NCBI RefSeq assembly: GCF_002752355.1
Contig: NZ_MRAV01000008.1
Span: 124,001-188,000 of the forward strand
Direction: 5' to 3'
Length of the DNA stretch: 64,000 nucleotides
Source of the DNA: Leucobacter sp. OLIS6
GTDB taxonomy: Bacteria; Actinomycetota; Actinomycetes; Actinomycetales; Microbacteriaceae
The notes below the pieces were generated by a model that did not search any database, was not told the origin of the DNA, and was given only the letters and a program-made list of their open reading frames with translations. Positions 1 to 8,783 of this stretch are shown here, one piece after another. Position numbers and translations under genes: made by a program. How positions within the stretch are numbered: the first letter of the stretch is position 1; each line of letters begins with the position of its first letter.

Positions 1-2
1 TG

Positions 3-458
3 TCGTTCACGCACTGGCCGAACCTGGCGGTCGCCGTGGCCGGCTCGCTCGCGGTGTTCTTCGTGCACCCGGGGATCACCCGGATCCGCTACTTCGAGGT
101 CGTGTTCGACGCCTTCGGCCTGGGCCTGTTCACCGCGAACGGCGCGGCGATCGCCTTCGCTTCGGGGCAGACCCCGCTCACGGCGATCCTCGTCGGCACC
201 ATCACCGCGATCGGCGGCGGCGTGATCCGCGATGTGCTGGTCAACACCGTGCCCGGAGTGCTCACGCGAGAGCTGTACGCGGTCTCCGCGATCCTGGGCG
301 CGGGGATCGCGGTCGGCGTCGTCGCGCTCGGCGGCAGCGAGACGCTCGCCACGGTGGTCGGTGGCGGGTGCGCGATCGTGCTGCGCCTCGCCTCGCGGAA
401 GCTGGGCTGGCACCTGCCGAAGCCCCGCCTGCGCGAGACGCCCGCGGACGGCGTCTGA
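3..458 (+). CDS. TRIC/UPF0126-family cation channel-like membrane protein (5' truncated)
   Basis: The gene enters from the left edge already in frame; about 151 residues are visible up to the TGA at 456-458. The product is a chain of hydrophobic, Gly/Ala-rich helices. It contains GGGVIRDVLV, followed by a VPGVL segment, which is the signature of the bacterial TRIC/UPF0126 (YicG-like) family of trimeric membrane channels thought to pass monovalent cations. Family members are about 200 residues with two related three-helix repeats, so only the N-terminal part is missing. The GTG at 36 is internal, since the frame stays open to the edge. It converges on the MFS gene; a weak 5-bp inverted repeat (GATGC 480-484, GCATC 492-496) lies in the gap. 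Confidence 0.85.
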   Translation, partial: SFTHWPNLAVAVAGSLAVFFVHPGITRIRYFEVVFDAFGLGLFTANGAAIAFASGQTPLTAILVGTITAIGGGVIRDVLVNTVPGVLTRELYAVSAILGAGIAVGVVALGGSETLATVVGGGCAIVLRLASRKLGWHLPKPRLRETPADGV

Positions 459-515
459 TCGAGGGCGCCCGGGTCGCCCGATGCGTTCGGTGCATCCAGG
501 GTCCGCGAGTCCGGA

Positions 516-1745
516 TCAGTGCGCCGATCGGCGCTCCGACTCGGGCGTGAGGAACCAGTTCGCGATGCCCGCGGCGAGCGCCAGTGCCGCGGCGACCAGC
601 GGCACCACGAGCGCAGCGGAGGTGCCCGCCTGCTCAGCGGCGGTGCCCGTGATCGCGGACGCCGCGGACTGGCCGACGACGATGCCCGATCCGAGCATCG
701 TCATCACGGTCGCCGAGCGACCCGCGGGGCTGCGCAGCGCACCGAGGCTGTACATGGTGACGAGCAGCGGCCCGATGCCGATGCCCATGAGCGCGAGGCT
801 GGCGAGCAGCCGGGGGATGTCGTGCGCGGTCTGCAGCAGCAGCGTGCCGGCGAGGATCATGGCCGCGCACACCGGCCAGCGCAGGCGCAGCGTGAAGCTC
901 GGGGGCAGCATGGCGATGGCGATCGCGAAGATCGCGGATCCCACACCCATGACGCCGTAGAGGATCCCGGCCTGCTCGACCGCGCCCCGATCCTTCATGA
1001 ACGAGGTGAGCCCGGTGAGCGTCGAACCGAAGAGCACGCCGACGGTCGCGATGCCGACGACCACGACGAGGAGGCGGGGCCGCCACAGCTCCGACACCGG
1101 TGCGAGGGTCGCCGCGCGCTCCTCGGCGGACTTGGCGGGCGCGCTCGTGCGGTGCAGAGCGAACAGGGTGATGAAGATCGCCGTGAGCACCGCCGCGCCG
1201 ATGACCGGTGCGCCAGCGCCGAACCAGGTGGCGAGGAGCCCGACGACGACCGGGCCGAAGACGAAGATCGCCTCATCGACCGCGGACTCGTAGGCCATTG
1301 TCGTGCTCATGACCCGGGGGCGGCGCTCGACCGGGAGCTCGCCGACCAGCGCGACGAGGCGCGAACGCGACATGGGCGAGGCCTGCGGCGCCGAGGCGCC
1401 GACGAGGAAGGCGCCGAAGAACATGACCCAGACGGGCAGGTCGCTGTAGGCGAGCCAGGCGAAGAGCAGCAGCGCGACGCTGTTGACGGCCCCGGCGATG
1501 AGCAGGGTGGGTCGCTGGCCGAAGCGGTCGGCGGCGGCGCCGATGAGCGGGCCGACGCAGGCCGTGCCGAGGCCGACCATCGCGGAGTTGATGCCGCCGA
1601 GCTCGACCGACCCGCGCGCCGCGACCACGAGGGTCAGTACGCCGATCACCATCATGGCGAAGGGGAGGCGCGCCACCATGGCGAGCGGGAAGTACCCGAT
1701 CCCTGCGAGGGAGACGAGGGTCGGGGACTGAGGCGATTTGTGCAT
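516..1745 (-). CDS. MFS transporter
   Basis: A 409-residue, almost wholly hydrophobic protein with about 12 predicted transmembrane helices. It has the major-facilitator loop after helix 2 (GAAADRFGQRP, residues about 68-78), matching the G-x3-D-R-x-G-R motif A. The profile suggests a drug or metabolite exporter, but the substrate cannot be read from the sequence. The ATG start at 1745 is preceded by TATACT with 9 bases between, so the mRNA leader would be only a few bases. The gene lies downstream of the terminator-like hairpin 1765-1806, which separates it from the thioredoxin-fold gene on the same strand. Confidence 0.85.
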   Translation of the reverse strand: MHKSPQSPTLVSLAGIGYFPLAMVARLPFAMMVIGVLTLVVAARGSVELGGINSAMVGLGTACVGPLIGAAADRFGQRPTLLIAGAVNSVALLLFAWLAYSDLPVWVMFFGAFLVGASAPQASPMSRSRLVALVGELPVERRPRVMSTTMAYESAVDEAIFVFGPVVVGLLATWFGAGAPVIGAAVLTAIFITLFALHRTSAPAKSAEERAATLAPVSELWRPRLLVVVVGIATVGVLFGSTLTGLTSFMKDRGAVEQAGILYGVMGVGSAIFAIAIAMLPPSFTLRLRWPVCAAMILAGTLLLQTAHDIPRLLASLALMGIGIGPLLVTMYSLGALRSPAGRSATVMTMLGSGIVVGQSAASAITGTAAEQAGTSAALVVPLVAAALALAAGIANWFLTPESERRSAH

Positions 1746-1754
1746 AGCCGACCG

Positions 1755-1760
1755 AGTATA
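1755..1760 (-). promoter_or_regulatory. -10 element of the MFS gene
   Basis: TATACT on the minus strand, 9 bases upstream of the ATG at 1745. It begins directly after the terminator-like hairpin that ends the upstream gene. Confidence 0.5.
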
Positions 1761-1764
1761 GCAG

Positions 1765-1806
1765 CGCGGTCCCGTCGTCCATCGGGCGATGGGCGACGGG
1801 ACCGCG
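1765..1806 (-). terminator. strong hairpin, probable terminator of the thioredoxin-fold gene
   Basis: A perfect 13-bp outer stem (CGCGGTCCCGTCG with its reverse complement at 1794-1806), one T/G apposition, then a 5-bp inner stem CCATC/GATGG closing a four-base loop. It starts 25 bases past the stop of the minus-strand gene ending at 1831. No T-run follows, as is common in GC-rich actinobacteria. Confidence 0.65.
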
Positions 1807-1830
1807 ACGGGTGCCCGGGGCGGGGGACGC

Positions 1831-3012
1831 CTACTGGGCGGGCAGCGCGATGCCCTGCTGCGTCAGGAACGCCCGGAATGCGGCGGCGTCGTTGGGGGCG
1901 CCCGTGAACGGGACGCCGTTCACGACGGCGAAGGGGGTTCCGGCCACCTGGAGCTGCGGATCCACCGCGTTCGGCACGTGCGTGGACAGCGTGTACTGGT
2001 TCATCGCCTGGGCGAACGGCACGAAGCGCTGGTCGGTGATGCAGGACTTGAGGGCGCTGCTCGCGCCGCCGGTCGCGCGCTCGACCTGGGCGATCAGCTG
2101 CTCGTCGGTGAGGCCGCCCGTGTTCTCGGGGGGCTGCACTTCGGCGGTCAGCAGCGACCGGTACAGCGGCCAGGCGCCCTTGGGATCCTCCTGCACCGTG
2201 CAGGCGAACGCGCCCGCCGCGCGCGACGAGTACTGGGTGCCCGCCGACACCTTGTCGAGGAAGGTCAGCGGGTGCACCTCGAGGGTCGCGGAGCCGCTCT
2301 GCACGACCTGCTGCAGCAGATCGGCGTTCGTCTCCTCGAAGATGCGGCAGACGGGGCAGCGGAAGTCGACGTAGAGCAGGACGTCCGCGGTCTTGCCGTC
2401 GCGCGCGACCTTCGAGGGGACCGGCGGCTCACCGGAACCGAGGGCGGGGGTCTCGGCCGGGACCAGATCCTTGCCGAACACGACGCCGCCGCTCTGCATG
2501 CCCTTCGGCCCGGATGCGTCCGCGCTCGGCGAGGCGCCTCCGGACCCGTCGTTCCCCTGGGATCCGCTGGACGACTCGGAACCGCCGGACCCCTGGACCA
2601 TCGCCTGCCCGACGCCCACGACGAGGGAAGCGCCGAAGAGCGCGATGCCGAGCACCATGGCGAGCGCACCGGTGATGATGCCGGAGAGGGAGAAGCCCTT
2701 CGGCTGCTTGCGCACGAGCGCGACGATGCCGAGCACGAGACCGGCGAGGCCGACGAGGATCGCGAGCCCCGAGACGGCGGCGGCCGGGAAGCCGCCGACC
2801 GCGGCGAGCACGACGATGGCGCCGAGGCCGAGCAGCAGCCCGAGCGAACCGAGCGCCAGCGCCGCAGTCGACAGTCCGCTCCTGCTCTGCGCCGCCGCAG
2901 CGTAGGGGTGCGGCGGCGGAACGGGGGCACCGGGCGGAACGGACGCGCCGGGCTGCGGCGCGGGAACGGGCGAGGGCTGCTCGTCGGGAGTCGGAGGCTG
3001 GGAATCGCTCAT
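1831..3012 (-). CDS. membrane-anchored DsbA-like thioredoxin-fold protein
   Basis: A 393-residue protein in three parts. Residues 1-40 are a Pro-rich cytosolic tail. Residues about 45-135 are hydrophobic helices resembling the DUF4190-type membrane unit. A Ser/Gly linker then leads to an extracytoplasmic thioredoxin-4/DsbA-like domain with the redox motif CPVC at residues 219-222 in the context YVDFRCPVC. The family acts in disulfide formation or repair of exported proteins. Unlike MdbA-type proteins with one signal anchor, this has several N-terminal helices. The start is back to back with rsmI (44-bp gap); minus-strand CAGAAT lies 7 bases before the ATG. Confidence 0.8.
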   Translation of the reverse strand: MSDSQPPTPDEQPSPVPAPQPGASVPPGAPVPPPHPYAAAAQSRSGLSTAALALGSLGLLLGLGAIVVLAAVGGFPAAAVSGLAILVGLAGLVLGIVALVRKQPKGFSLSGIITGALAMVLGIALFGASLVVGVGQAMVQGSGGSESSSGSQGNDGSGGASPSADASGPKGMQSGGVVFGKDLVPAETPALGSGEPPVPSKVARDGKTADVLLYVDFRCPVCRIFEETNADLLQQVVQSGSATLEVHPLTFLDKVSAGTQYSSRAAGAFACTVQEDPKGAWPLYRSLLTAEVQPPENTGGLTDEQLIAQVERATGGASSALKSCITDQRFVPFAQAMNQYTLSTHVPNAVDPQLQVAGTPFAVVNGVPFTGAPNDAAAFRAFLTQQGIALPAQ

Positions 3013-3044
3013 GGCGGCAATTCTGCCAGGCGGAGCTGCGCGCC

Positions 3045-3050
3045 TACGAT
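3045..3050 (+). promoter_or_regulatory. -10 element, rsmI (leaderless type)
   Basis: TACGAT ends exactly 6 bases before the ATG at 3057, so transcription would start at or next to the A of the start codon. No Shine-Dalgarno sequence lies in between. Confidence 0.55.
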
Positions 3051-3056
3051 TGACGC

Positions 3057-3878
3057 ATGCTCATCATCGCGGGGACCCCCATCGGCAACCTCGGGGACGC
3101 GTCGCAGCGCCTGCGCGACACCCTCGCTTCGGCCTCTGCGATCGCGGCGGAGGACACGCGGCATACCGGGCAGCTGCTGCGGCTGCTGGGCATCGAGACC
3201 CGCCCGGAGCTGATCGCCCTGCACGATCACAACGAGCGCGACCGGGCGGCCTCGCTCGTCGATCGAGCCGAGCACGAGGACATCGTGCTCGTGAGCGACG
3301 CGGGCATGCCGACCGTGTCGGATCCGGGCTTCCGCGTCGTGCAACTCGCTGCCGAGCGCGGGGTGCTGGTCACCTCGGTGCCCGGGCCGAGCGCGGTGCT
3401 CACCGCTCTCGCGCTCTCGGGCCTCCCGACCGACCGCTTCGCGTTCGAGGGATTCCTGCCCCGCAAATCGGGGGATCGCGCCCGCGCCCTCGCGGCCCTC
3501 GCGCCCGAGCGGCGCACCCTCGTGTTCTTCGAGGCGCCGAGCCGGATCGCGGACGCCCTCGGCGCCATGGCCGAGGCGTTCGGCCCCGAGCGGCCCGCGG
3601 CCGTCTGCCGCGAGCTGACCAAGCTCCACGAGGAGGTGCGGCGCGGCGGGCTCGCCGAGCTCGCGAGCTGGGCCGAGGACGGGGTGCGCGGCGAGATCGT
3701 CGTGGTCGTGGCCGGAGCCCCCGAGTCCGTCGCCTCGCCGGCCGACGCGCTGGCCGAGGTGCAGCGTCGCGTCGCGTCGGGCGACCGCCTCAAGGACGCG
3801 TCCCGCGAGGTCGCCGAGGCGACCGGGCTGTCGGCTCGCGAGCTCTACGCCGCCGCGCTCGCCGCACGGAGCGCCTGA
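3057..3878 (+). CDS. rsmI: 16S rRNA (cytidine(1402)-2'-O)-methyltransferase
   Basis: A 273-residue SAM-dependent tetrapyrrole-methylase-fold enzyme that 2'-O-methylates C1402 in the 16S rRNA decoding centre. Family motifs are all present: N-terminal GTPIGNLGD (residues 6-14), AEDTRHTG, VSDAGMPTVSDPG and VPGPSA for SAM binding, then the FEGFLPRK and FFEAPSRI segments. Length matches the usual 270-290. The ATG at 3057 begins the conserved LIIAGTPIGN start and has a -10 box 6 bases upstream. It is divergent from the thioredoxin-fold gene and converges on plsC with a gap of about 19 bases. Confidence 0.97.
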   Translation: MLIIAGTPIGNLGDASQRLRDTLASASAIAAEDTRHTGQLLRLLGIETRPELIALHDHNERDRAASLVDRAEHEDIVLVSDAGMPTVSDPGFRVVQLAAERGVLVTSVPGPSAVLTALALSGLPTDRFAFEGFLPRKSGDRARALAALAPERRTLVFFEAPSRIADALGAMAEAFGPERPAAVCRELTKLHEEVRRGGLAELASWAEDGVRGEIVVVVAGAPESVASPADALAEVQRRVASGDRLKDASREVAEATGLSARELYAAALAARSA

Positions 3879-3897
3879 ACCGTCAGAGCGTTCCCGG

Positions 3898-4581
3898 CTA
3901 CGCCCCGCGACCGCCGGCCGCGTAGTCGTCGGCGGCCTCCTGGCCGCTGAGCTCCCGGATCGCGGCCATGATCCGCTCGGTGGCCGCCCTGCGTGCCCGA
4001 CCGCCGGGCAGCGCGGCCAGATCGTCGAGCGGGATCGGCGTGCCGAACCGGAGTTCGACGCGCGGTGCGCGCCCGGTCGCGGGATCCCGCAGCGAGCGAT
4101 CGGTGCCGATGAGGCCGACGGGAACGACGGTCGCGCCCGTCTCGAGCGCCATCCAGGCCGCGCCTCCGCGCCCGCGGTAGAGCCGGCCGTCGCGCGAGCG
4201 GCTTCCCTCGGGGAACACCGCGAACACCCGGCCGGCCGCGAGCACGTCCCGTCCGGCGTCGAGCGCGGCCTGCGCGGCGGATCCGGCGGAGCGATGCACC
4301 GGGATCGCGCCGATCCCGCGGAAGAACCAGCCGCCGATGCGCGAGGAGAACAGCGACTCCTTCGCGAGGAACTGCACCTGGCGCGGTGCGAACGAGGGGA
4401 TCAGGATCGTGTCGAGGCCGCTGAGGTGGTTGCTCGCCAGCAGCACCGGACCCGCCGCGGGGACGTGCTCGCGGCCGGAGACCCGGGGGCGGAAGCGCAG
4501 GCGGAGGAGCGGGCGGAGCACGGCGCGGCCGATGAAGAAGACGGGCCCGGGGCGTGCGGAGTCTGCTGCGGGATCGGACAC
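3898..4581 (-). CDS. plsC: 1-acyl-sn-glycerol-3-phosphate acyltransferase family protein
   Basis: A 227-residue acyltransferase of the PlsC family, which makes phosphatidic acid from lysophosphatidic acid at the membrane. The catalytic HxxxxD motif is NHLSGLD (residues 51-57) and the glycerol-phosphate-binding motif is FPEGSRSRDG (residues about 123-132). A VPVGL segment follows further on. The GTG start at 4581 lies exactly 6 bases after minus-strand TAGGCT, a leaderless arrangement. Actinobacteria usually carry several paralogues, so the exact acyl acceptor (glycerol-phosphate or a mannoside) is not settled by sequence. Confidence 0.88.
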   Translation of the reverse strand: MSDPAADSARPGPVFFIGRAVLRPLLRLRFRPRVSGREHVPAAGPVLLASNHLSGLDTILIPSFAPRQVQFLAKESLFSSRIGGWFFRGIGAIPVHRSAGSAAQAALDAGRDVLAAGRVFAVFPEGSRSRDGRLYRGRGGAAWMALETGATVVPVGLIGTDRSLRDPATGRAPRVELRFGTPIPLDDLAALPGGRARRAATERIMAAIRELSGQEAADDYAAGGRGA

Positions 4582-4587
4582 GCCACG

Positions 4588-4593
4588 AGCCTA
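4588..4593 (-). promoter_or_regulatory. -10 element, plsC (leaderless type)
   Basis: Minus-strand TAGGCT with 6 bases to the GTG start at 4581; no ribosome-binding site between. Confidence 0.55.
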
Positions 4594-4739
4594 ATCGCAG
4601 GTGCGCCCCTCGGGCAGGGTGACCGATCCGGCCGGTCCGGGTGATCCTCGGACGGACCCTGGCACGACGCTCAGGCGGGGCCGGGGAAACTCCGGCATGA
4701 TGGAGGAAAACCGTGCCTCGACCGTAAGGATCCGTGTTC

Positions 4740-5732
4740 GTGAAGCGTCTGAGCCTCCTCATCCCCGCAGCCCTCGTACTGCCCCTGGCCCTCGCCGGCT
4801 GCACCGCTCAGGCGGCCCCCGGCATGCCGAAGGATTGCACGCCCGCGGGCGACGCCAGCAAGTCGGTCCAGGTCGAGGGCGACTTCGGCAAGACGCTGAA
4901 GCTCACTTCCAAGACCCCGCTCAAGGCCAAGGAGCTCGAGCGCTCGGTGCTGATCGAGGGCAAGGGCGACACCACGGCGAAGGACGGCGGCGTCTCCGCC
5001 GCGGTCACCCTGTTCAACGGCCGCACCGGCAAGGTCGTCCAGGCGATCCCCGAGACCCCGCTCATGAACGACGCGCAGCAGCTGCCGAACTGGGCGTACC
5101 AGGCGGTGCGCTGCTCGGTGAAGGGCCAGCGCGTCGCGATGGCGATGCCCGCGACCGACCTCGCGAACGGGCAGCCGGCCTCCTCGCTCGGGATCCCCGA
5201 CCTCAAGGACGGCGACTCGATCGTCGCGGTCATCGATGTCACCAAGCAGCAGCCGGGCACGCTCTCGGAGGGCAAGCTGCTCAAGAAGGCCGAGGGCACC
5301 GCGAAGAAGGCGCCCGAGGGCTTCCCGACCGTGAAGCTGGCCGAGAACGGTGAGCCGACGATCACGATCCCCAAGGGCGTGAAGGCGCCGACCACCCTCA
5401 AGACCGCGACGCTCATCGAGGGCAAGGGCGAGACCGTCAAGCCTGGCGACCGCGTCTACGTCAACTACCGCGGCGTGATCTGGAGCACGGGCAAGGAGTT
5501 CGACTCGAGCTGGAGCCGCGGCAAGCCCACCGACTTCCTCACCACCGGCGTGATCGGCGGATTCCAGAAGGCGCTCGAGGGCCAGAAGGTCGGTTCGCAG
5601 ATCATCTCGGTCGTCCCGGCCGCGAAGGACCAGGGCGGCTACGGCCCCGAGGCCCTGCAGCAGCAGGGGCACAAGGCGGACGACGTGATGGTCTTCGTGC
5701 TCGACATCCTCGGAACCGTCCACGAAGGATAA
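4740..5732 (+). CDS. FKBP-type peptidyl-prolyl isomerase lipoprotein
   Basis: An exported prolyl isomerase of 330 residues with a lipoprotein signal (hydrophobic stretch ending LALAGC, Cys about residue 20). The C-terminal domain (about residues 210-325) is a recognisable FKBP fold: [38 protein letters not shown] and the GGYG loop. The central region resembles a diverged FKBP-like domain without those motifs. A GTG also exists at 4734, but the ribosome site AAGGA (4726-4730) is 9 bases from the GTG at 4740 and only 3 from 4734, so I chose 4740. dxr follows 4 bases later. Confidence 0.9.
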   Translation: MKRLSLLIPAALVLPLALAGCTAQAAPGMPKDCTPAGDASKSVQVEGDFGKTLKLTSKTPLKAKELERSVLIEGKGDTTAKDGGVSAAVTLFNGRTGKVVQAIPETPLMNDAQQLPNWAYQAVRCSVKGQRVAMAMPATDLANGQPASSLGIPDLKDGDSIVAVIDVTKQQPGTLSEGKLLKKAEGTAKKAPEGFPTVKLAENGEPTITIPKGVKAPTTLKTATLIEGKGETVKPGDRVYVNYRGVIWSTGKEFDSSWSRGKPTDFLTTGVIGGFQKALEGQKVGSQIISVVPAAKDQGGYGPEALQQQGHKADDVMVFVLDILGTVHEG

Positions 5733-5736
5733 TCCC

Positions 5737-6831
5737 GTGCGCCGCATCGTGATCCTCGGCTCGACCGGTTCGATCGGCGAGCAGGCGCTCGACGTGGTCC
5801 GCCGCAACCCCTCGCGATTCCAGGTCGTCGGCCTGGTCGCGGGGTCGCAGGCGGACCGCGTCCGCGCGCAGGCCGAGGAGTTCAACGTCGAGCACACCGG
5901 GCTCGGCGCCGACGAGGCGGTGCAGCTGATCCGCGAGGTGCCGGCGGACGTGGTGCTCAACGGCATCACCGGATCGGTCGGGCTCGGCCCGACCGTCGCC
6001 GCGCTCGAAGCGGGGCGCACGCTCGCCCTCGCCAACAAGGAATCCCTGATCGTCGGCGGCGATCTGGTGACGGGGCTCGCGGCACCCGGCCAGATCGTCC
6101 CGGTCGATTCCGAGCACTCGGCGATCGCGCAGGCGCTCCGATCGGGCTCCGAGCACGAGGTGCGACGGCTCGTGCTCACCGCGTCCGGCGGGCCGTTCCG
6201 CGGACGGAACCGTGAGTCGCTGCGCGACGTGACGCCGGCGGAGGCCCTGAACCACCCGACCTGGAACATGGGACGGGTGGTCACGACGAACTCGGCCACC
6301 CTGGTCAACAAGGGCCTCGAGGTGATCGAGGCGCACCTGCTCTTCGGCGTCTCGTACGGCGACATCGAGGTGGTGGTGCACCCGCAGTCGGTCGTGCACT
6401 CGATGGTCGAGTTCATCGACGGATCGACCATCGCGCAGGCCTCGCCGCCCGACATGCGCCTGCCGATCGCCCTCGGGCTCACCTGGCCGGCGCGCCTGGC
6501 CAACGTCGGGGCGCCGATCGACTGGACCCGCGCGACGAGCTGGGACTTCGAGCCGCTCGACGCCGAGGCGTTCCCGGCCGTCGACCTCGCCAAAGAGGTG
6601 GGGCGAGCGCGCCGCAGCTATCCCGCGGTCTACAACGCCGCCAACGAGGAGGCAGTGGATGCGTTCCACGACGGGCGCATCGGCTTCCTCGACATCGTCG
6701 ACACCGTGCGCGACGTGCTGGAGGCGCACGAGGCGCCCGCTCAGCTCACGCTCGACGCGCTGCCCGAGATCGAGCGCTGGGCGCGCGAGCGCGCACAGAT
6801 CGTCATCTCGGCGCGCGCGGGGCGGCGCTGA
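5737..6831 (+). CDS. dxr: 1-deoxy-D-xylulose-5-phosphate reductoisomerase
   Basis: The enzyme that commits carbon to the methylerythritol-phosphate isoprenoid pathway, converting DXP to MEP with NADPH and a divalent metal. 364 residues. The N terminus carries the NADPH-binding [22 protein letters not shown] supplies metal ligands, and ASGGPFRG and [12 protein letters not shown] form the substrate pocket. The GTG at 5737 follows the FKBP stop codon by 4 bases, and its ribosome site AAGG overlaps the upstream stop region, so the two genes are probably translated from one message. ispG of the same pathway lies 4 kb downstream. Confidence 0.97.
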   Translation: MRRIVILGSTGSIGEQALDVVRRNPSRFQVVGLVAGSQADRVRAQAEEFNVEHTGLGADEAVQLIREVPADVVLNGITGSVGLGPTVAALEAGRTLALANKESLIVGGDLVTGLAAPGQIVPVDSEHSAIAQALRSGSEHEVRRLVLTASGGPFRGRNRESLRDVTPAEALNHPTWNMGRVVTTNSATLVNKGLEVIEAHLLFGVSYGDIEVVVHPQSVVHSMVEFIDGSTIAQASPPDMRLPIALGLTWPARLANVGAPIDWTRATSWDFEPLDAEAFPAVDLAKEVGRARRSYPAVYNAANEEAVDAFHDGRIGFLDIVDTVRDVLEAHEAPAQLTLDALPEIERWARERAQIVISARAGRR

Positions 6832-6921
6832 TCCTGCGACTCCTCCGTCGCGCAGGATGACGGTTCGACTCCTCCGTCGCGCAGGATGACGGTGAGGGTT
6901 CTTCGTCGCGCAGGATGACGG
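6831..6921 (+). repeat. 29-bp tandem repeat with REP-like hairpin, three copies
   Basis: The core CGTCGCGCAGGATGACGG occurs at 6846-6863, 6875-6892 and 6904-6921, a constant period of 29. Copies 1 and 2 are identical over the whole unit; copy 3 differs in its left half (GTTCTT for GACTCCTC). At the left end ATCCTGCGAC (6831-6840) pairs with GTCG-CG-CAGGAT of copy 1, giving a bulged hairpin with a TCCTCC loop. The array fills the gap between the convergent dxr and TfoX-domain genes and may also serve as terminator. Confidence 0.85.
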
Positions 6922-6924
6922 CGG

Positions 6925-7272
6925 CTATCGCTTCGGCGCTCGGGGCTTCTTCGGCTTCGGTGCGGGGAGCGCGTCCGCGGTCACCCGGGTGAGCTCCTCG
7001 AGCCAGTCGCGATCCTCCCAGCGGTCGCCGCTGATCAGGTAGTACATCTTCGAACCGGGGTAGGCCTCGGATTCCTCGACGGGGCCGAAGCCCTCGAGCC
7101 AGGCTCGTCCCTCGGGCGTCGGCTTGATGAGCAGCTCGTCATCGCAGATGAAGGCGATCACCTTCTCGTCGCGGTAGAGCGCGTACTCGCCGAACATGGC
7201 CTTCGTGCGGAAGATCGGCGCGTGGCCGAGCTGATCCAAGAGGAACTCGATCGTTTCGGGCCTGGTGCTCAT
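6925..7272 (-). CDS. TfoX/Sxy N-terminal domain protein
   Basis: A 115-residue protein matching the TfoX N-terminal domain: a start like STRPETIEFLLDQLG, then TKAMFGEYALYRDEKVIAFICDDELLIKP, followed by a Lys/Pro/Arg-rich tail (KPKKPRAPKR). In gammaproteobacteria the domain belongs to a competence regulator; stand-alone actinobacterial copies have no established role. I chose the ATG at 7272, directly before the conserved domain. An upstream GTG would add 20 low-complexity residues. The stop lies only 3 bases from the third repeat copy. Confidence 0.8.
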   Translation of the reverse strand: MSTRPETIEFLLDQLGHAPIFRTKAMFGEYALYRDEKVIAFICDDELLIKPTPEGRAWLEGFGPVEESEAYPGSKMYYLISGDRWEDRDWLEELTRVTADALPAPKPKKPRAPKR

Positions 7273-7344
7273 GCTCGGAGTGTAGTCCCCGTGATTCGCA
7301 GCGGCCGCGGATCCTGGCCACAGCCCGGCCACAGCGCGTGGGCG

Positions 7345-7350
7345 GTACGC
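7345..7350 (+). promoter_or_regulatory. -10 element, rseP (leaderless type)
   Basis: TACGCT with 7 bases to the GTG at 7358 and no ribosome site between. Confidence 0.5.
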
Positions 7351-7357
7351 TGAACCG

Positions 7358-8728
7358 GTGTTCGATGTGCTGCTCTACGTGCTCGGGATCCTGATCATCC
7401 TCGTCGGGCTCGCCGTGTCCATCGGACTGCACGAGATCGGCCATCTGGTCCCCGCGAAGCTGTTCGGGGTCAAGGTCACGCAGTACATGATCGGCTTCGG
7501 GCGCACCATCTGGTCGCGTCGCAGGGGCGAGACCGAGTACGGCGTCAAGATGATCCCGCTCGGCGGCTACATCTCGATGACCGGCATGTTCCCGCCCGCC
7601 AAACCGGGTGAGGCCCCGCGGGAGTCGACCACCGGGTTCCTGAACTCCGTGGTCCAGGAGGGTGCGCCGCGTCGGGGCGTCGCCGGCATGGTCGACGAGG
7701 CGAGGCTCGCGAGCGCCGAGACCATCGAGGCCGGCGAGGACTCGCGGACCTTCTACCGGCTGCCGGCCTGGAAGCGCATCATCATCATGCTCGGCGGGCC
7801 GTTCATGAACCTCGTGCTCGCGTTCGTCTTCTTCGCGATCGTGCTGTGCGGATTCGGCGTGCCGCAGAACAGCACGACCCTCGGCTCGGTGAACGAATGC
7901 CTGAAATCCGCGTCGCAGAGCGGGGAGACCGCGTGCAGCGCGAACGACCCCGAGGCGCCCGCGGCCGCGGCCGGCCTGCGCCCCGGCGACGAGATCCTGT
8001 CGATCGACGGCACCGCGGTCCGCGACTGGAACGCGTTCCGCGACACGGTCAGCGCGTCGCCCGGCCGCACCCTCTCGATCGAGATCCGGCGCGACGGCGA
8101 GACGAGGCAGCTCTCGCTCACTCCCGTCACCAACACGCGCGTCGTGACCGACGCGAACGGTCAGACGGTCAAGAACTCCGACGGCTCGGCGAAGACCGAG
8201 CAGGTCGGCATGGTCGGCGCGACTCCGGCGTCGGAGCTCGTGCAGCAGTCGATCACCGAGGTGCCCGGCTTCGTCGGCGACAACGTCGGCCGCGTGGTCG
8301 GGGTCGTCGTCGGGCTTCCCCAGCGCATGGTCGACGTCTGGAACGCGGCCTTCGGTCCGGAGCAGCGGGATCCGAACGGTCCCATGAGCGTCGTCGGAGT
8401 CGGACGGCTCGCGGGCGAGATCGTGAGCACCGACGCACCGGTCGCGGCGAAGGCGCAGGTCATGTTCGGCCTGCTGGGATCGTTGAACGTCGCGCTGTTC
8501 GTGTTCAACCTGGTCCCGCTCATGCCGCTCGACGGCGGCCACGTCGCCGGCGCGATCTATGAGGCGATCAAGCGCGGCATCGCCCGCCTGCGCCGCAAGC
8601 CCGATCCGGGGCCCGTGGACACCGCCAAGATGGTCCCGATCACCTTCGGCGTCGTGATCATGCTCGGCGCGATGACCGTCCTGCTCGTCTACGCGGACCT
8701 GGTGAAGCCCATCTCGTTCTTCGGCTGA
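7358..8728 (+). CDS. rseP: RIP metalloprotease, site-2 protease family (M50)
   Basis: An intramembrane zinc protease of 456 residues that cuts anti-sigma factors and other membrane substrates. Helix 1 carries the zinc motif HEIGH (GLHEIGHLVPAKLFGVKV), and the second catalytic element NLVPLMPLDGG lies near the C terminus. Between them is one PDZ domain (about residues 205-255, AAGLRPGDEILSIDGTAVRDW). The insertion between helix 1 and the GGPFMN helix and the single PDZ domain fit actinobacterial Rip1-type proteins. dxr, rseP and ispG lie close together in many actinobacteria; here two envelope genes sit between rseP and ispG. Confidence 0.95.
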   Translation: MFDVLLYVLGILIILVGLAVSIGLHEIGHLVPAKLFGVKVTQYMIGFGRTIWSRRRGETEYGVKMIPLGGYISMTGMFPPAKPGEAPRESTTGFLNSVVQEGAPRRGVAGMVDEARLASAETIEAGEDSRTFYRLPAWKRIIIMLGGPFMNLVLAFVFFAIVLCGFGVPQNSTTLGSVNECLKSASQSGETACSANDPEAPAAAAGLRPGDEILSIDGTAVRDWNAFRDTVSASPGRTLSIEIRRDGETRQLSLTPVTNTRVVTDANGQTVKNSDGSAKTEQVGMVGATPASELVQQSITEVPGFVGDNVGRVVGVVVGLPQRMVDVWNAAFGPEQRDPNGPMSVVGVGRLAGEIVSTDAPVAAKAQVMFGLLGSLNVALFVFNLVPLMPLDGGHVAGAIYEAIKRGIARLRRKPDPGPVDTAKMVPITFGVVIMLGAMTVLLVYADLVKPISFFG

Positions 8729-8771
8729 GCGGAACGCCGGTCGCGCTCGGAGACGCCCAGGCGGTGCTCGG

Positions 8772-8777
8772 TAGTGT
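8772..8777 (+). promoter_or_regulatory. -10 element, CapA-family gene (leaderless type)
   Basis: TAGTGT with exactly 6 bases to the ATG at 8784. Confidence 0.5.
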
Positions 8778-8783
8778 GGTCGC

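Noticed and set aside
4671-6593. A 640-codon minus-strand frame opposite the FKBP and dxr genes
   Set aside because: No recognisable domain; lies entirely opposite two conserved, motif-complete genes.
6846-6921. A CRISPR array at the 29-base repeats
   Set aside because: Copies are directly adjacent with no variable spacers, and no cas genes are in the window.
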